Made by a program: the position numbers and the translations under genes | Shown here: positions 25,446 to 37,965 of the stretch, one piece after another | Numbering within the stretch: the first letter of the stretch is position 1 | Layout of the letters: each line of letters begins with the position of its first letter | Notes under the pieces: model-generated | Databases searched by the model: none | Seen by the model: only the letters and a program-made list of their open reading frames with translations | What the model was told of the DNA's origin: nothing | NCBI GenBank assembly: GCA_036852015.1 | Contig: JAANDG010000033.1 | Coordinates: 62,001 to 126,000, forward strand | Direction of reading: 5' to 3' | DNA from: Pelodera strongyloides | Lineage: Eukaryota; Nematoda; Chromadorea; Rhabditida; Rhabditidae | Length of the DNA: 64,000 nucleotides

Positions 25446-25616
25446 TTAAAGCGAAATGCTAGCCACTTTGGAAAATTTGCATATGATAAGCGAATCCTAT
25501 GTATCCTATGCTAATTTTGTACGATCGTCCACTGCAATCGTACAAAATTAGCATAGGATACATAGGAGTTGCTTATCATATGCACCTTTTCCAAAGAGGC
25601 TAGCATTTCGCTTTAA
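25446..25616. mobile_element. Near-perfect palindromic MITE, family B
   Basis: A 171-bp element whose two arms (about 25446-25530 and 25535-25616) are almost exact inverted copies around a very short loop. Ends are TTAAAGCGAAATGC and GCATTTCGCTTTAA. As RNA it would form a hairpin of about 80 bp. No coding capacity. Confidence 0.88.
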
Positions 25617-26097
25617 TTGAGGGACTAAATGCACATACTATGACTATACTCCATATCTCAACGTAGGCCGGTATTTCGCTTTAAATGAAAAATAAGTTCT
25701 CATATTCATATGTTCTGTCACAATGAGCGCCAAAATAAAAATGATAAAATGTAAATAATTTATTTATATTAATAAACAACAATACAATATATAAATTAGA
25801 CAGGGAAAGTGGTTAAAACTAAAACTATGGAGAACTATATATGGACGCGAAAAGGTGAAAAATGTTCTGTATATACAGACAATGAGTGTTGAGCAAATGC
25901 ATGCAGTTATTGGGTAGTAATGAGTATCAGGTTAGAAAGCAGCGCGTTTAAATTCTAATTTTAAAAAATTCCAAATTCCAAGATACAAAAATTTTGGTAA
26001 CTAAGCGAATAGTGGACTGCCAACTAAAAATTTTGAGTTTTACAATTATGTTATTATGCTAATTAGTTGAAGTTTTTACGGATGATAATTATGCTAA

Positions 26098-28980
26098 TTA
26101 GACTAGGGTTTCCTGGACGGGAGGAGAGGGTATAGGCGATGTGGTGTCCACTGTCACTGTCTCAGTAGTTTGCGTCTCTTTGATCTCTGTCTAAAACATT
26201 CAAATCATATTCACTGATTTTTTTGTAGTTTGTAGCCAAAAGTTAAATCTCATTTGTAGTTTATACGTTTCTAGCCAGCGTTATGTTCTGGCTCAAAAGT
26301 GGATAGGGAGAAGCGCCTCGGGTTTAGGTGGGTCAAAACCATTTGGCGACTACTTGACGACCTTCAGCGACAATTTTTTAGCTTTTGGCAAATGGTCACT
26401 ATGTGGTCTCTGCGTGGCTGCCATGACCTGGTCCTCAAATTATTCGACGGAATTCAGCGCCTCCGCCCGTTTTCTATGCTACACTAAATCATTACTGTAT
26501 GTTTGAAAAAAGCATTACCTCAACTGGCTTGTCAGCGTTGCGCTTATTGAAGAACCGACGGAATCCGCAACATCCAATGTCTGTAGAATAGTAGAAAATT
26601 AGACTTTTAGGCACAAGTGCGCCACTAGCGCGCCACAAACGTGCCACAAACTGACAAACGCGCCACAAGTGCGCTACAAGCGCGCCACAAGTACGCCACA
26701 AGCGCGCCACAAGTGCGCCACAGGTAAGCCAAGCAGAATTGCATTATTTTTCGTAAATAGTTTATTTGGGTGTTAAGTGAAATAATTTGTTATCATTATC
26801 TAGATAACGCATCCGAATGGGACATTACAGTATTTTCTCTTTATGTATAAAAAATATCTCACTCCCTGGCTGACAGCATGGAGAGCCTCCAAAGAAAACC
26901 GGGGGTGGCGGAGGCGGGCCGAAGACGATCTGAACATCGGAAAATCTGTACGACATATTATTGATTTATTGATTTTCTTAAAGCATGGGTTTCCCACGGC
27001 CTGACTACTCTGGATATAAGAAAGTCAAGTCTGCTCATCAATACAGATGCCTACACTACAGCTCAACGAAAAATCGATCAATAAAGAAAAATAAACGATT
27101 ACGCAAGGATGGACTTTTTGGTACCTCAATTTAGCAATAATTAAGGCTGTAGAACACGGGAATGCACTAGAATGGACTCAAAGACCGGCTGTTCTACCGC
27201 TTTAAACCTTAAACCAACCGGTGGAGGGCACGGGGGCTGGAGGCATAGTGGAGGCGGGGCCTGGAAGACAACCTGAAAAATATAAATATAATTTTTTACA
27301 TGTAATTATTTTCATTTTGATTCCAGTTCTTTGCAACGCCTTGCTGCGCGACCGCACACATGTCATACGCAATTTGCAAATGGATCACAGTTTGTATATA
27401 AAATATGGGAACGCAATTGTCCAGCATAAATTTCAAAACCACTTGTCAGGCCTCTTTAACTTACCCTGGGTGGGGGTGGTGCCTGGAAGACGATTTGTGG
27501 GGGTGGTGGGGGAGGAGCGAAGAGTATCTTAACGAGAGAAAATCAATATTTATTTTATGCTATCAACTTTCAGAGCTTATTAAAAAAGAAGCGAATCGGA
27601 TCTTAAATTACGTACCGGTGGAAATTGACTACAAAAATAAAGACTAGTTTATTCGGAAAACAACGAAACAATAGGGAGTTCGCATCTATATTTACTGTAA
27701 TGGTGGGTAAGTGTTTGTATTGTGTAGATTAGCATCGGTATGGAAAAAACTTTTCAGTAGCACTGTTAACTTACTGGAGCGCCTTTTTAGAAATGAGCGG
27801 GCTACTCAAGCAAATTGAGAACTCACCGGAGCGGGTGGCGCGCACGGGGGCTGAAGGCAGATCATTGGGGGTGGTGGGGGCGGGCATGGAGGAGACAGGC
27901 AAACCACTGGAGGTGGGGGTGGGGGTGGGCCAGCCATGACAACAAACTATAAGAATGGAACTTAGGATGTAGCACTTGCACATAAAGACAATATAAAAAA
28001 GTTGTTCATTGATTATCAGCGAACCACGAACAGAGCTACTTCCACGAGGGAATACCCTGTGAGCTAAGATATTATCCTTCTTGTACTTATAACTGATTAA
28101 ATGGTTCACTGAGCTCTTCGAATGAAGGCTTAGCTTAGGCCTACACTGATGTTTCGACAACCAAACTTCAGAGCTATACAATTCTTACCGGTGCCGGTGG
28201 TGGGCATGGAGGGCTAAGACACAAAGGAGGAGGAGGCGGCGGAGGCTGAAACAGAAAATACCTACGTGTTGCTACACAACTATCAAACTATCAACCTTTA
28301 GAGCTTTGAGTGCCCGCAACCATCTGGTGACCGCATATGTGCCCTTTACGCGGTCACCGCACGACAACGCACGACACCGCCAGACAGCCGAGCCGATCTT
28401 CGGATTTATTTGTAAATTCTGGATTGCGAAAAATTTGTCACCTATGTATATGTGTACGTTGTTGAATTTCCTAATTCACCAATGAAGGAAATAACTCCGC
28501 ACGAGGTTAAGGTTTACCGCATATCCGTAAAAAGGTCTTGCAAAGACAGGGGGCGGACACGGTCCGGGGCCAAAACACGGGGGCGGACACGGTCCCGGGC
28601 CAAAACAAGGGGGCGGACACGGTCCGGGACCGTAACATGGTGGCGGGCAGGGTCCAGGTCCGAAACAAGGAGGTGGTGGTGGGCCGAACAGGAAGGGAGG
28701 CGGGGGTGGATTGAAGAAGAAGCCCGGCTGACGATGATGATGTATGCGATGGTGTAGCTGAAGAAAGAATATTGATCTTTACGGAATACCAAAATGGCCC
28801 TTCGAGAGTGTAACGTGCATCATACAAACATACAAACAAAGATTCCAACTTTATATAATAAAATAAGCTCCACAATCTTACCGGCATTGGACAAGGTGGG
28901 GCCAAGCAGGGTGCGTAATTTGGCACTAGTTGCGCCACTGCGAGAGCGAGAACGCTGAATAGCGTGGCCACGCCCAACAT
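26098..28980 (-). CDS. Secreted proline- and cysteine-rich repeat protein, nine exons
   Basis: Exons: 26098-26190, 26519-26580, 26863-26929, 27219-27272, 27465-27527, 27827-27946, 28189-28245, 28518-28757, 28882-28980; 855 nt = 284 aa, phases all consistent. Residues 1-16 (MLGVATLFSVLALAVA) are a signal peptide. The exon 28518-28757 carries a His-rich start and four near-identical units of about ten residues, CFGPGPCPPP type. Later exons each encode a poly-proline block ending in short Cys motifs such as CLSPPCPPP and CLQPPC. The C-terminus (GCCGFRRFFNK, then a Thr/Ser/Pro tail) is not repetitive. Such composition suits a cuticle or extracellular-matrix protein, but no domain family is recognised. 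The acceptor of exon 27465-27527 (TTAAG) is weak. Repeat expansion makes exact length uncertain. Confidence 0.82.
26612..26728. repeat. GCGCCACAAGY minisatellite
   Basis: About ten imperfect units of 10-11 bp (GCGCCACAAGT, GCGCCACAAGC and variants) in an intron of the Pro-rich gene. GC-rich against an AT-rich background. Similar units occur near 32525-32575. Confidence 0.85.
27140..27208. mobile_element. Family-A MITE right end, next to a splice donor
   Basis: CAAAGACCGGCTGTTCTACC followed by GCTTTAAA is the standard family-A right terminus; the same end occurs at about 39958-39985. It stops about 10 bp from exon 27219-27272 of the Pro-rich gene. The left part is short or degenerate. Confidence 0.6.
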
Positions 28981-31249
28981 ACTGAAACTTCATATTTAAA
29001 AAAGTAGACCTCATGAGCGCTTTTTTGTATTCAAGAATGTTCAATACAGTGCCCAAAGCTCATTACTTGAAAGTTGTGTACATATCCAATTCACACTCAA
29101 AAATGTATGCATTGTGCAACGTCATTTGAGTTCATGTTGTACTTTACTTAGTACTAATTTGTAGGATGCCCAATGTGTTGAAAATAATGTTGTTACCTTA
29201 GTTGTCCTTTTTGAGGTAACGTACGAATACTCATATTAATTTGTTCAAGATAATTAAAGCAGCGACTATTCAATTGCTGCTGTATATCGCATCATAGTGA
29301 TGCACAGGTTTTAAAGTGTTAATGTTAATAAAGATTTAATATTTAACGTGACTTGTTCTGACAAAGTCGTGAGCACAGTAGACTTATTGCTCATGAGACG
29401 TTATTCAATTTACAAGTTGAAACAATTATATAGCACGATATAGTCATATAGTTATATTCGTTGCTATTAAACAGTAATATTGAGATCTGCTAAATGCTAA
29501 GAAACAAAAGGAGCGTTGTTGACATGTTGTCCTCATCAAGAAAACAAGAAAAAAATGAATGACTTTCCCATCAGGTCTCCTCCTTATATACGAAGCTTCT
29601 TTACGTCTGATGATGGGCGTTTACGCTTCCGCACGTAGATACAAGCCTACAGAAGGATTGAGAGAAAGAGAGAGTGAGCGCGCGCGCGAGCGAGGGTGAG
29701 AGAGAGTGAGCGCGAGAGAGAAGAATAAAGTAAAGAAAAAAGAGAGACAGAACGAGAAAACAGAGAGCGCATAAGGGACGAGAAGCGAAAGGGTCTAGAG
29801 ACTTCTTGCGAGAAAAGAGAGTCAGCATGATAGAGTGGACTTCTTTAGAGTACGAAAGGGAGAGAGGGAGAGCGAAGAGAGTGAAATCGATGGAATGGGA
29901 GAGAGATAGAGAAATCAGAAAGAGAGAAAATTTAAGATAGAGATATACAGCCCGAATCCAGCGTGTGCCAAGTGGTCATGTTAACGAGATTGTTTCTTAT
30001 TTGCGCTCTCAAAAGTGTTACGCGGAATTAGCACGAGTGCACGCGGACGTGCGGATTTATGGGCGGTCAATTCTAGTGCTTAGGCCTTGCTTATGCTTAT
30101 GCTTAGGCTTAGGCTTTCGCTTACGCTTAGTCCTTGACTTATGCTTCTTTGTCTTATTGTTTGGTCGCTAGATTATGTGTGGAGAGAAGGACATATTAAA
30201 CGGCCAAGCTAAGATGGAGTAGTTACGGTGGGCTACCAATTACAAGAAGTAGGGTACTTCATGCTCATACATCCCACAATTAAAACCATATCAGCCAAAA
30301 CTTCCGGCGTTGTTGGACAAAATAGGGACCCAATTTCCATGATCGAAATGATTCCACAAGAAACCCCATACGAAGATCCTGAAAATAAACTTACGCGAAA
30401 ACCAAGCGAACAACAAGAAAATAAGCAGCAAAAAAAACGTTTATTGGCTGATATGAGGCACTGCAAAACAGCAGAAAAGACTACCCGTAGTAACAAAAAT
30501 ATGGATACGTGAAGATAGAGCGTGCATGGGTCACAGGTATAGTTTACAATCTAATAACACGTTGAAAAACAAACAAAACCGATTGTTTTAATTGGAAGAT
30601 AGCATAACTCAAATACAATACAAATATCACGATTTGCCAAATGTCAGGCTCATTTACTATTCAGGGTAACGTAGCTAGAGTTAGACGTAGACGTATGTAT
30701 GCTTACCTAGGCCTAGGCCAAGTCTTGGGCCTAGACGTTGCCTTAGCCTTAGGTTTAGGTTTTGGTTTATGTTAGTTAGCAATATAAAGCTACTATGATA
30801 AACATAAGCAAATTTCGACTAAAAGAAAGAAAATTGTAAATAAAAGCGACAAGAAAGATATGGTAAGTTTTCTCAAAATTTATACACAATACTAGAATTT
30901 ACATTATAAAATTTCATTTATAAAACGTGTTGTAAGCTCGGTACAAGGAATAAAGCTAGACATGCAAAAAATAGAAAAAAATAAAGAAACAATTGATAGT
31001 AGGGAAATGAGAAGAAGACAATAAAAACTTGGTTTAGGGAAAGCTTGAGAATAAGCACTAAATTGTATTTTCATTATAAAAAATAAAAGTTGCAACCTTT
31101 TTTCATTTTTTAAAATTTGCAATTCTTTTCTAACAATTACAATAATGTAAAGCTAATAAAGCAAATCCATATTTATGAGTTGCCTGTAGCTCGCCGGAAT
31201 CGATCCCGCTTGGTCATTCATGAGTATGGCATCCTATCCACTGCGCCAT
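28981..31249. other. Intergenic region upstream of the Pro-rich gene
   Basis: No gene supported. About 29655-29940 is a purine (GA/AG) rich tract. About 30080-30130 and 30705-30775 hold degenerate TTAGGC/CTTAGG units. An open frame at 30228-30512 (+) has no recognisable domain. A tRNA-like stretch overlaps the right border. Confidence 0.55.
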
Positions 31250-31253
31250 CTAC
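31186..31253 (-). other. Degenerate tRNA-like sequence
   Basis: On the reverse strand an A-box-like TGGCGCAGTGG and a B-box-like GATCGATTCC are spaced as in a tRNA, and the outer GTAG/CTAC ends pair. The anticodon arm (around CTCATGA) does not fold properly and the element is only 68 nt, so it is a tRNA-derived relic at best. It overlaps the stop codon of the adjacent transporter gene. Confidence 0.3.
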
Positions 31254-34200
31254 ATCACTTGATCAATGGACATGACAGATCCGGTGAGGAAACTTCTGGC
31301 GATGGTCCTACTGTCCGGTCGTCCTTTATTCGATTTAGCAGAATCGGCATGTGGTTTCTGAAGGACTTCTTTTTCTTCTGGTGGCGGCACGTCATCAGCG
31401 CCCCAGGGTTGAAGATCAGCTGAAAGGATAGAATATCATACGCCAAACACGAAATCCGTGAATTCGCCGCGCAAAAAAAAGATCCGCCACTTAGGTGCGG
31501 GGTACTCTCTCTAGGGTGCGCGATGGATGCGACATAAGTGTTCAATCCCTGAGATGCCCCAGCTGGTGTTAGCGAATCCCTGGCGCCAACCCAGCGAATC
31601 CAATCTAGGTGTCCTGCGGCGGTCCAACTTCGTGTGAGCGGCGTCGGCGCTTAGTTTCATGTTGCAATGCGCCAAAGGTGTGCCAACTGGAACTCTCCAC
31701 CATTCGCGCGCATCTGGCGCGCAAAGCGCATCGTCGGCGCGAACGCAAACTGATAACGTTTAGCTCACCTGATCCCCAAATTGCGAATAGAATTCCGGTT
31801 GCAATCGAAACGGCGGCGATAAAAAGAAAAATATTTCTCCACTCTTCGATCGAACCCTAAAACAAGTTATTTATTTTAAAAAAAAATCCAAGTCAAACAA
31901 TGAATTTAAGCCTAACCACAAGCCTAAACCTGCCTGAAGCCACACACTAAATCTTCCATACACACAAAAAAAAGACAAAAATGCCCAACAACATTCAACT
32001 TATTGGCTTGAACAGTTGCCGATCATTTACGTCGCAGGAGTACAGCTTAGGCCGCTTAGGCGTCCGGAAAACGCGCTATACCTATTACCTAGGGAAGCAG
32101 TCAAAGTGACCACTCTATCAATAATTAACTAATCTCTTTTCTTAGTATAGTTAGTATCCTTACGTCCTTACTGCACTGACATCATGTGGTTTCTTTTGGT
32201 CCGTGGTAAACCAGATCACACTGCCCGACTTATTATCTATCGTACCAAGTACAAGTTCCAATAAAGAATTATTATTTTACATAATTAATTATGCCCACCG
32301 TTCGCTTAAAAATGCCCACAATCAGTGGACAGAGAAGTCTTCCAATCATAGCCATAAATAGAGAAATTGACGAGAGAGTGCCCGTATAGCGTGGGGCCAA
32401 TGAGAGAAGCGAGGTGAAGAAACCACTAAAGTTTTGTAATTGAAGTGAAGTTTGATTTTTCCTCATGTCCCGAAAACAGCCCGCGAAAACATGGCACTAT
32501 TTTAAAGATGATGCGGTGGCCACAGGTATATCACAGGTGTGCCGCAGGTGCGCCACAGGTTCGCCAACTGGAATTGCACGCCAGTCGCGACCACTTGGTA
32601 CCCGCGCGTACACAATAGAAGCAGCTTCCCAAACTAGCGGACCCATTATTTTAGTAGTCCTAATAATAATAAAACTACTTACCATACAAACAATCCCATG
32701 AACATGTTTGTGGCGCAAAGAAGTCCGAGGACCAAATAAGGTCGGCTGCAGTCTCCAAGGAACGCGATCAAAATAAACGAGCCAGCGGTACCAAAGTTAC
32801 CTGAAGCAATCCACTCTATTTTTTAAAGCGGTATAACACCAGTTTTCCGAACGTCCTTTCGCGATACACGGCGTCTTCCTATATTCATTTACAAACCTAG
32901 CAGGGAATGAAATGACTCCAAATACTTTGAAAAGCGGATCGTTATATTGCGTCAAATACGTTTCGCGAAGCCAATAAATAGTACATTTCTGAGGATAGGT
33001 TTTCCTATTGACAGGTGATCTTCCGGAATTATGTAAGGCCGCTTCTCAGTATTTATTACTGATTCGCGTTCTGCTGTATTGAACCATTCTGACGTCATAG
33101 ATTTCTCTCAATTAAAGGGATCAGCTCACCTTAAATTGTGTCTGTTTTTTTTTGTTTCTTTATTTTCAATAAGGGATAATAAAAATTTGGAATACAAAAA
33201 GTAGTGTTCTAGTTCAATACTCACGGAGATATTAGGTGATAAAGTGGTGGATTGATCGGTCCAAAATGGCAAAGGGTAATTGTCTCTATACAAACAAGGC
33301 AGGACAATTGCCCTTTTTGCATTTCGGCCCGATCAATCCACCACTTTATCACCCAATATCTTCGTGAGTATTGAAATTGAACACTACTTTTTCCATTACA
33401 AATTTTTACTATCCCTTATAGAAAATAAAGAAACAAAAAAAAACAGACACAATTTAAGGTGAGCTGATCCCTTTAATACAGTTTATTCGTCGCTTTTAGG
33501 AAGTCTTTCCATGCTCCCATCGTACTTACAAACAGTAGGCGACAACGTCAGGGGGAGAGAGAGAGGAGAAGAGGACGAGAGAGAGAGAGAGATAGATAGA
33601 TCTACATCACAGTCTTTCCCACCAGAATGATGATTTGTTTCGAGAGCTCGCTCTCATAATTGCCCGGAAGAACTCCAAGAAAACAAGTGCTAACAATAGG
33701 CAAACATTAATGATACATGAACACAAGTCTGGATAGAGAGGAGAGAGAGAGAGAGAGAGAGCTGAAAAAAGGCTAATGGATCATACATGTAAGTGATAGG
33801 ATCAGAAATCACGTCCTCAGGATGGATCGTTGCCCGATATTGAACGATACAGTGGAACAACAGCCGGTTTTTGAAACATATATTGGACGCTGTATTCCCA
33901 TGTAGTGTTGTTCATGATATGTTTCAAATACCGATCGTTGTGACGTTTCAAGGCAGCAAGTTCCTCACTCACCAATACATTGAGACAGTTTGCATGACGC
34001 GGTTGGCGAAATAATTTTCTTTCCCTTCAAACGATCCATGAATATACTGTAGGTGAGATTGACCACACTGTTGAACACAAATGGAATGGCGACGAATATC
34101 CCGTTCTAAAACACGATTCATTTTACTAGATACACACTGGTAGAAGGGTAGGACTGTAAGATACAATAAGATGGGCAATAAATTTGCTCTCCACTTTTAG

Positions 34201-34924
34201 AATTACCTGTTCTAGTGTCATGTCGTATGTCCTTTTTGGAGTAGCGCTATTTTGTTTGGGCGTTATTTGGACCTTTTTTGAGCGTTATTTTGACGTTGCT
34301 TTGATTTTGATTTTGATGTTATTTTGATTGGCGTTAACAAGAAAGCAGTCTGATATTTTTTGTTGGGTTATAGTGAAAGGTACATGTCATAAAATTACAT
34401 TGACAATAAATTTGCAAATAATACAGGGGGAATGTAGCTGTCCTTCATGTGTTGCAAGTCATATTTGCATATCAGTCGACAGTTGAAAATTACCGTAACC
34501 ACGTCCAGATACAGAACTTCCTTGAAGTACGACGGCACGTAGACTTGGCAGAAAGTTCCGAAGAAGTTTATCGTAAATTGTCCAGCAACTTGAGCCCAGA
34601 AAGGAGCCGACGTGAATATCGCATAGTACGGGACTTTGCCCACTTTCTGTAAGTATGTACGTTAAAACGGCATGACATGTGGTTTGGACGCGTAGTCATT
34701 ACTGCTTTCCATGAGCACAGTTCACCCATATTCTCCGTCAGGAACCATTTAGATTGAATATAGTAATGAACGGTATCCTTACATGCTGATTTCCCTTATG
34801 TGATGGCAAGTTGTTCTCCAGGTACTTTCGCTCTTTCTTTGTCATCGTTTTGCATTCTTCAGGTGTGTCTGATGAGAAAACGAACCAGACCAACGACCAA
34901 ACGAGACCGTAGATTGCGGCATTC
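31250..34924 (-). CDS. SLC17-type MFS anion transporter 1, intact C-terminal half
   Basis: Solute carrier 17 family (sialin, phosphate and vesicular glutamate transporter relatives). Exons: 31250-31419, 31769-31856, 32299-32425, 32683-32800, 33973-34105, 34494-34646, 34783-34924, all GT-AG and in phase. Family features: NAAIYGLVWSLVWFVFSSD with a following SD-P loop, the VPYYAIFTSAPFWAQ segment, YVPSYFKEVL, NGIFVAIP, LSLAPRYTGTLSS and the end GSIEEWRN...GSADLQPWG. The tail ends in SMSIDQVM-type sequence and is cytoplasmic. Exon lengths 88 and 133 are identical to those of the paralogue at 44-51 kb. The N-terminal exons lie at 36-38 kb; the exons between are damaged. Substrate unknown. Confidence 0.9.
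33113..33476. mobile_element. Long foldback MITE, family C
   Basis: A 364-bp inverted repeat in a transporter intron. Ends are TTAAAGGGATCAGCTCACC and GGTGAGCTGATCCCTTTAA; the two arms match along almost their whole length with a short loop near 33285-33310. Non-coding. Confidence 0.9.
33852..33952. mobile_element. Family-A MITE
   Basis: AACAACAGCCGGTTTTTGAA at the left and GTTTCAAATACCGATCGTTG at the right are inverted copies. It lies in an intron of transporter 1, close to exon 33973-34105. Confidence 0.6.
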
Positions 34925-34999
34925 CTATTTTACGAATTATAAGATCTGCACTTTCGGGCATCATGTGGCCCTTCCCCGCCGCGTTTCTGCCTCGCTCTT

Positions 35000-36172
35000 G
35001 ATCGGCAATGCGAGACCTTAAAATGGTCCTCGTATTGCCATCTGTCAGCAGTGGTTGTTACCCACCCGAAACAAGAACACCGCAGGCCATCCGACTGACG
35101 ATTACAAGTGTGCGGCGGCGGATTTCCGCTTACCTCGCTCCAAAACGCCCTCGGAATAGCGCAATGAGTTGCTCTTCCTCACCGGCAACCAATTTGCAAT
35201 ACTTGCGTTAATGACGCATCTCGACACCAAAAACAGAAAGGGTCCTGGGAATGCACAGGTACGGGTACATAGGAACTGCAACTCCTAGTGCCCGACAGGC
35301 CCCTCAAAGAATCGGAAGGGATCGGGCTACGCCTTTTTGGTCGCATTGGTTCTCAAATGGTGCCTCGGCCAGTGATTTTTCACTTTCATTTGGGGCCGGT
35401 CCGACGTATTGTTCACGTTCTAAAGAGTTCATCCGCGCTTCCTATCAACTAATAAAACAAACCCGCAATGCCATGGCAATCTTGTATCGAGCAGTTACAT
35501 CCAAATAACGGCCGCGTCGTACCGGCGCGGGAACCGGAATAAGCGAGCATAGCCGAGTAATATTCTCCGGGAGACACTGGCTCACCATCCTAGAGTAACT
35601 CGCCACTTGTGTTTTCACGCTCTTTCAATTTTTATGTCTTGCTAGTTAGACCTTTCATAGAGAATGGTAGAAAAAAATAGAACCCTACCATAATATTTGA
35701 TAACGCCGTTATACCGTCAATCCTCCCTATATTTACGCCGTCCCCTCCTTGGCGTAATGTTTCATCCCCCCCTGATGGCGAAAAAAACCCTCGCTGTAGT
35801 AACCGCCCGGGCTCCCCAAATGTCCGCCCACCTATCGATATAGCGTCATATTCCCGAGCCTGTCCGCATTCCGGGCTGATTGCTCCTTGCGTTCCTACTC
35901 ACTCGCAAAATTTCCTCCCCACAACAGAACATTGAAATGTGAAATGCGCCTTCTTCTCGCAGGATAAACAGCTGTTTAAGCAAATATCTTTATCACGTCA
36001 GGCTGATTCTCACAACAATAATACCATAAATTGGGTAATCAACGACTTATTTTTAATATTTAATTCCAGCCTCACCCCATAATCAACGCAACTTTCGTTG
36101 TGTATTTAGCGTAATCCACTTGGCCGGTGAATTTCTTTAAAAGTCCCCTATTGGGGCTACCTCAGATAGAAA
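35000..36172 (-). pseudogene. Broken central exons of SLC17-type transporter 1
   Basis: Pieces that align with the paralogue are present but out of frame or shortened. At 35062-35215 the pieces VIN, ANWLP, GNPP-like and GWPAVF fall in different frames, about 8 residues are missing before VIN, and the usual intron there is absent. At 36076-36172 an exon with good borders and the ending CVDYG needs two single-base insertions to stay open (near 36137 and 36100). Between them only scraps of the IWD...FWGG exon are recognisable, and the DNA is more GC-rich than its surroundings. Either this copy is decaying or the stretch is poorly assembled; flanking exons on both sides are perfect. Confidence 0.65.
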
Positions 36173-36556
36173 CTGTGGTAGTAGGTAGCCTTGTGTGGTT
36201 TAATTCCGGTCCCCCTCTGATACAATCTCCATTGATTGGCACCCCCAGAAATTATATGCAACGTACATTTTTGTCGAGTAAAGTAAAAAACACATTGCAC
36301 AAATATAAATTAAGTTAATTGAACACAAAATTACAGAATTCTATGGTGCTAATGTAAGACCGAGGTTTGCTCAGTCATAATAAACTTGTTTTTAAGAAAC
36401 ACATTTCGTTTATTTCCAATATATTAGGAACATATTCAATTTTAGCAATTCTCGTTATTACAAATTTATTATGTTTTATTTTTATATATATGTATTTATT
36501 TCTGAACATCTTTAATTGTCTTTGTGCACAATAAATTATAATAATAAAAGTTCCAC

Positions 36557-37965
36557 CTCCTCTAATATAGCGAGCGCTGTGGAATTGACCATACAAGTCA
36601 TTGCAAGAGCGATGTTGGTTCTCCTAAATAATTTAGATTTATGATTAAATATACATAATTTAAAATATTGAAGCATAATTATTGGAACACTAATTCATGA
36701 CTAATTGTTACTTAAATATTCAGCACTGAATACAAGGTCTTCTAATTTTGTAATTACTTCCTTATGAATAAGCGTACTAAATTGAAATGATAAATTTCAG
36801 TAAATTTAAAAATTAAAAAAAATTTAATTGCATTTCTTTACACACGAAACTCAAATTTTTTCATGTGCGGCTCATTAAAAGTTATATGTGAAACGTTTTT
36901 TAAAATAAACAGTAAAAATATGATATGCTTAACTTATTATCTTTAAAAGTATGGATGTCAAATCCGATTTATTCTAAACGTCTTATTTTTTCTGGTCCTA
37001 TAATTTAGAAGCATAACAATATAAAATAAATAATTTAGAAATAAAAAATATATATATAAATAATTTAGAAATAAAAAATATATATATAAATATAAATATA
37101 ACATATTAGTAAAGTGATCAAGAAAACATAATATAGCTAAATGTCCATTAAATTCACAGTTTGTGGTCTTTTATATTTTTAATAATTACTAATATAAATG
37201 TGTGTACCAAAACTAAATCTTTGCCAAAGGTTTAAACAAAATATAAATTGTGTTTTCTTTTTTTGCATTTAATTTCTTTAATTCTTTTTCAAACTTGTTG
37301 CATTTTGAACTATTAAACCTTTTGCTTTTCTTTTTGTTTTCTTTTTTTTGTAAATTTCTCATTATTAATTTTACTGCGCTATTAATTTTAAAACATTAGA
37401 ATGTGTAGACCACTTTATATTTTAATTTCTAGTTTATAAGCGTACAAACAATGAAACAGGGACGAAAACGGACATAGTCGTTCCATACAATAAATCCAAT
37501 CAAATTATTGTTGTCGATATTGAATAAAATTCCTGATATTGATTGAAATCCAACTGATTACCTATATAGAAAAAGAAACCTACATGAACGTTGTTCCCGC
37601 AAATCCGGCCATAATCAATAGTACAAGATGGAGACGTCGTGCCGTTACACGAAACAAAGCTAAATTTATAATAAAACATTTATTGATTATTTTCTATATT
37701 ATAAACATTTTTATATATGTTCTATCTGATAATAAATATTTGTAATTGGGATATTTCAAAAATTGCGTAAAGATCAGACAAAATTGAAAGATTGAATAAT
37801 ACAATATTATAAAAATACACGATACCATAAAGTTTGCATTCTAATATAAATATAAACACCAAGGCTGAACTATATAAAAACAACTAATAAGAGAATCAAT
37901 AATAAATAAAATATTATTTTACCTGGTTTTGCATCTTTCTCTGTTGTTTCCATATACACTCCCAT
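36557..37965 (-). CDS. SLC17-type transporter 1, N-terminal exons
   Basis: Exons 36557-36623, 37584-37659 and 37923-37965 join in phase: MGVYMETTEKDAKP, then a first membrane segment LVLLIMAGFAGTTF and MRTNIALAMTCMVNSTALA. The last block is the hallmark first loop of SLC17 transporters (R-x-N-hydrophobic...MV) and matches RINLAITMTCMVNSTAVA of the paralogue. The acceptor CAATTTCAG 17 nt upstream of the ATG (37982) could accept a spliced leader or a 5' UTR exon. Introns here are very AT-rich. Confidence 0.88.

Larger units (their letters stand above)
22568..26097. other. Intergenic spacer with MITEs
   Basis: No gene supported. Contains a family-A element (22614-22749), several family-B elements (about 25190-25302, 25446-25616, 25640-25685) and a diverged local duplication (24370-24500 and 24645-24765). 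Open frames are short, AT-rich and without known domains. Confidence 0.6.

Noticed and set aside
28452..28757. Arg/Thr/Gly repeat frame on the + strand
   Set aside because: It is the antisense of the CFGPGPCPPP repeat exon of the Pro-rich gene, which has signal peptide, phases and splice sites on the minus strand.
30228..30512. 94-codon + strand frame in the intergenic region
   Set aside because: Low-complexity Lys/Gln/Glu-rich end, no domain, no splice partners.
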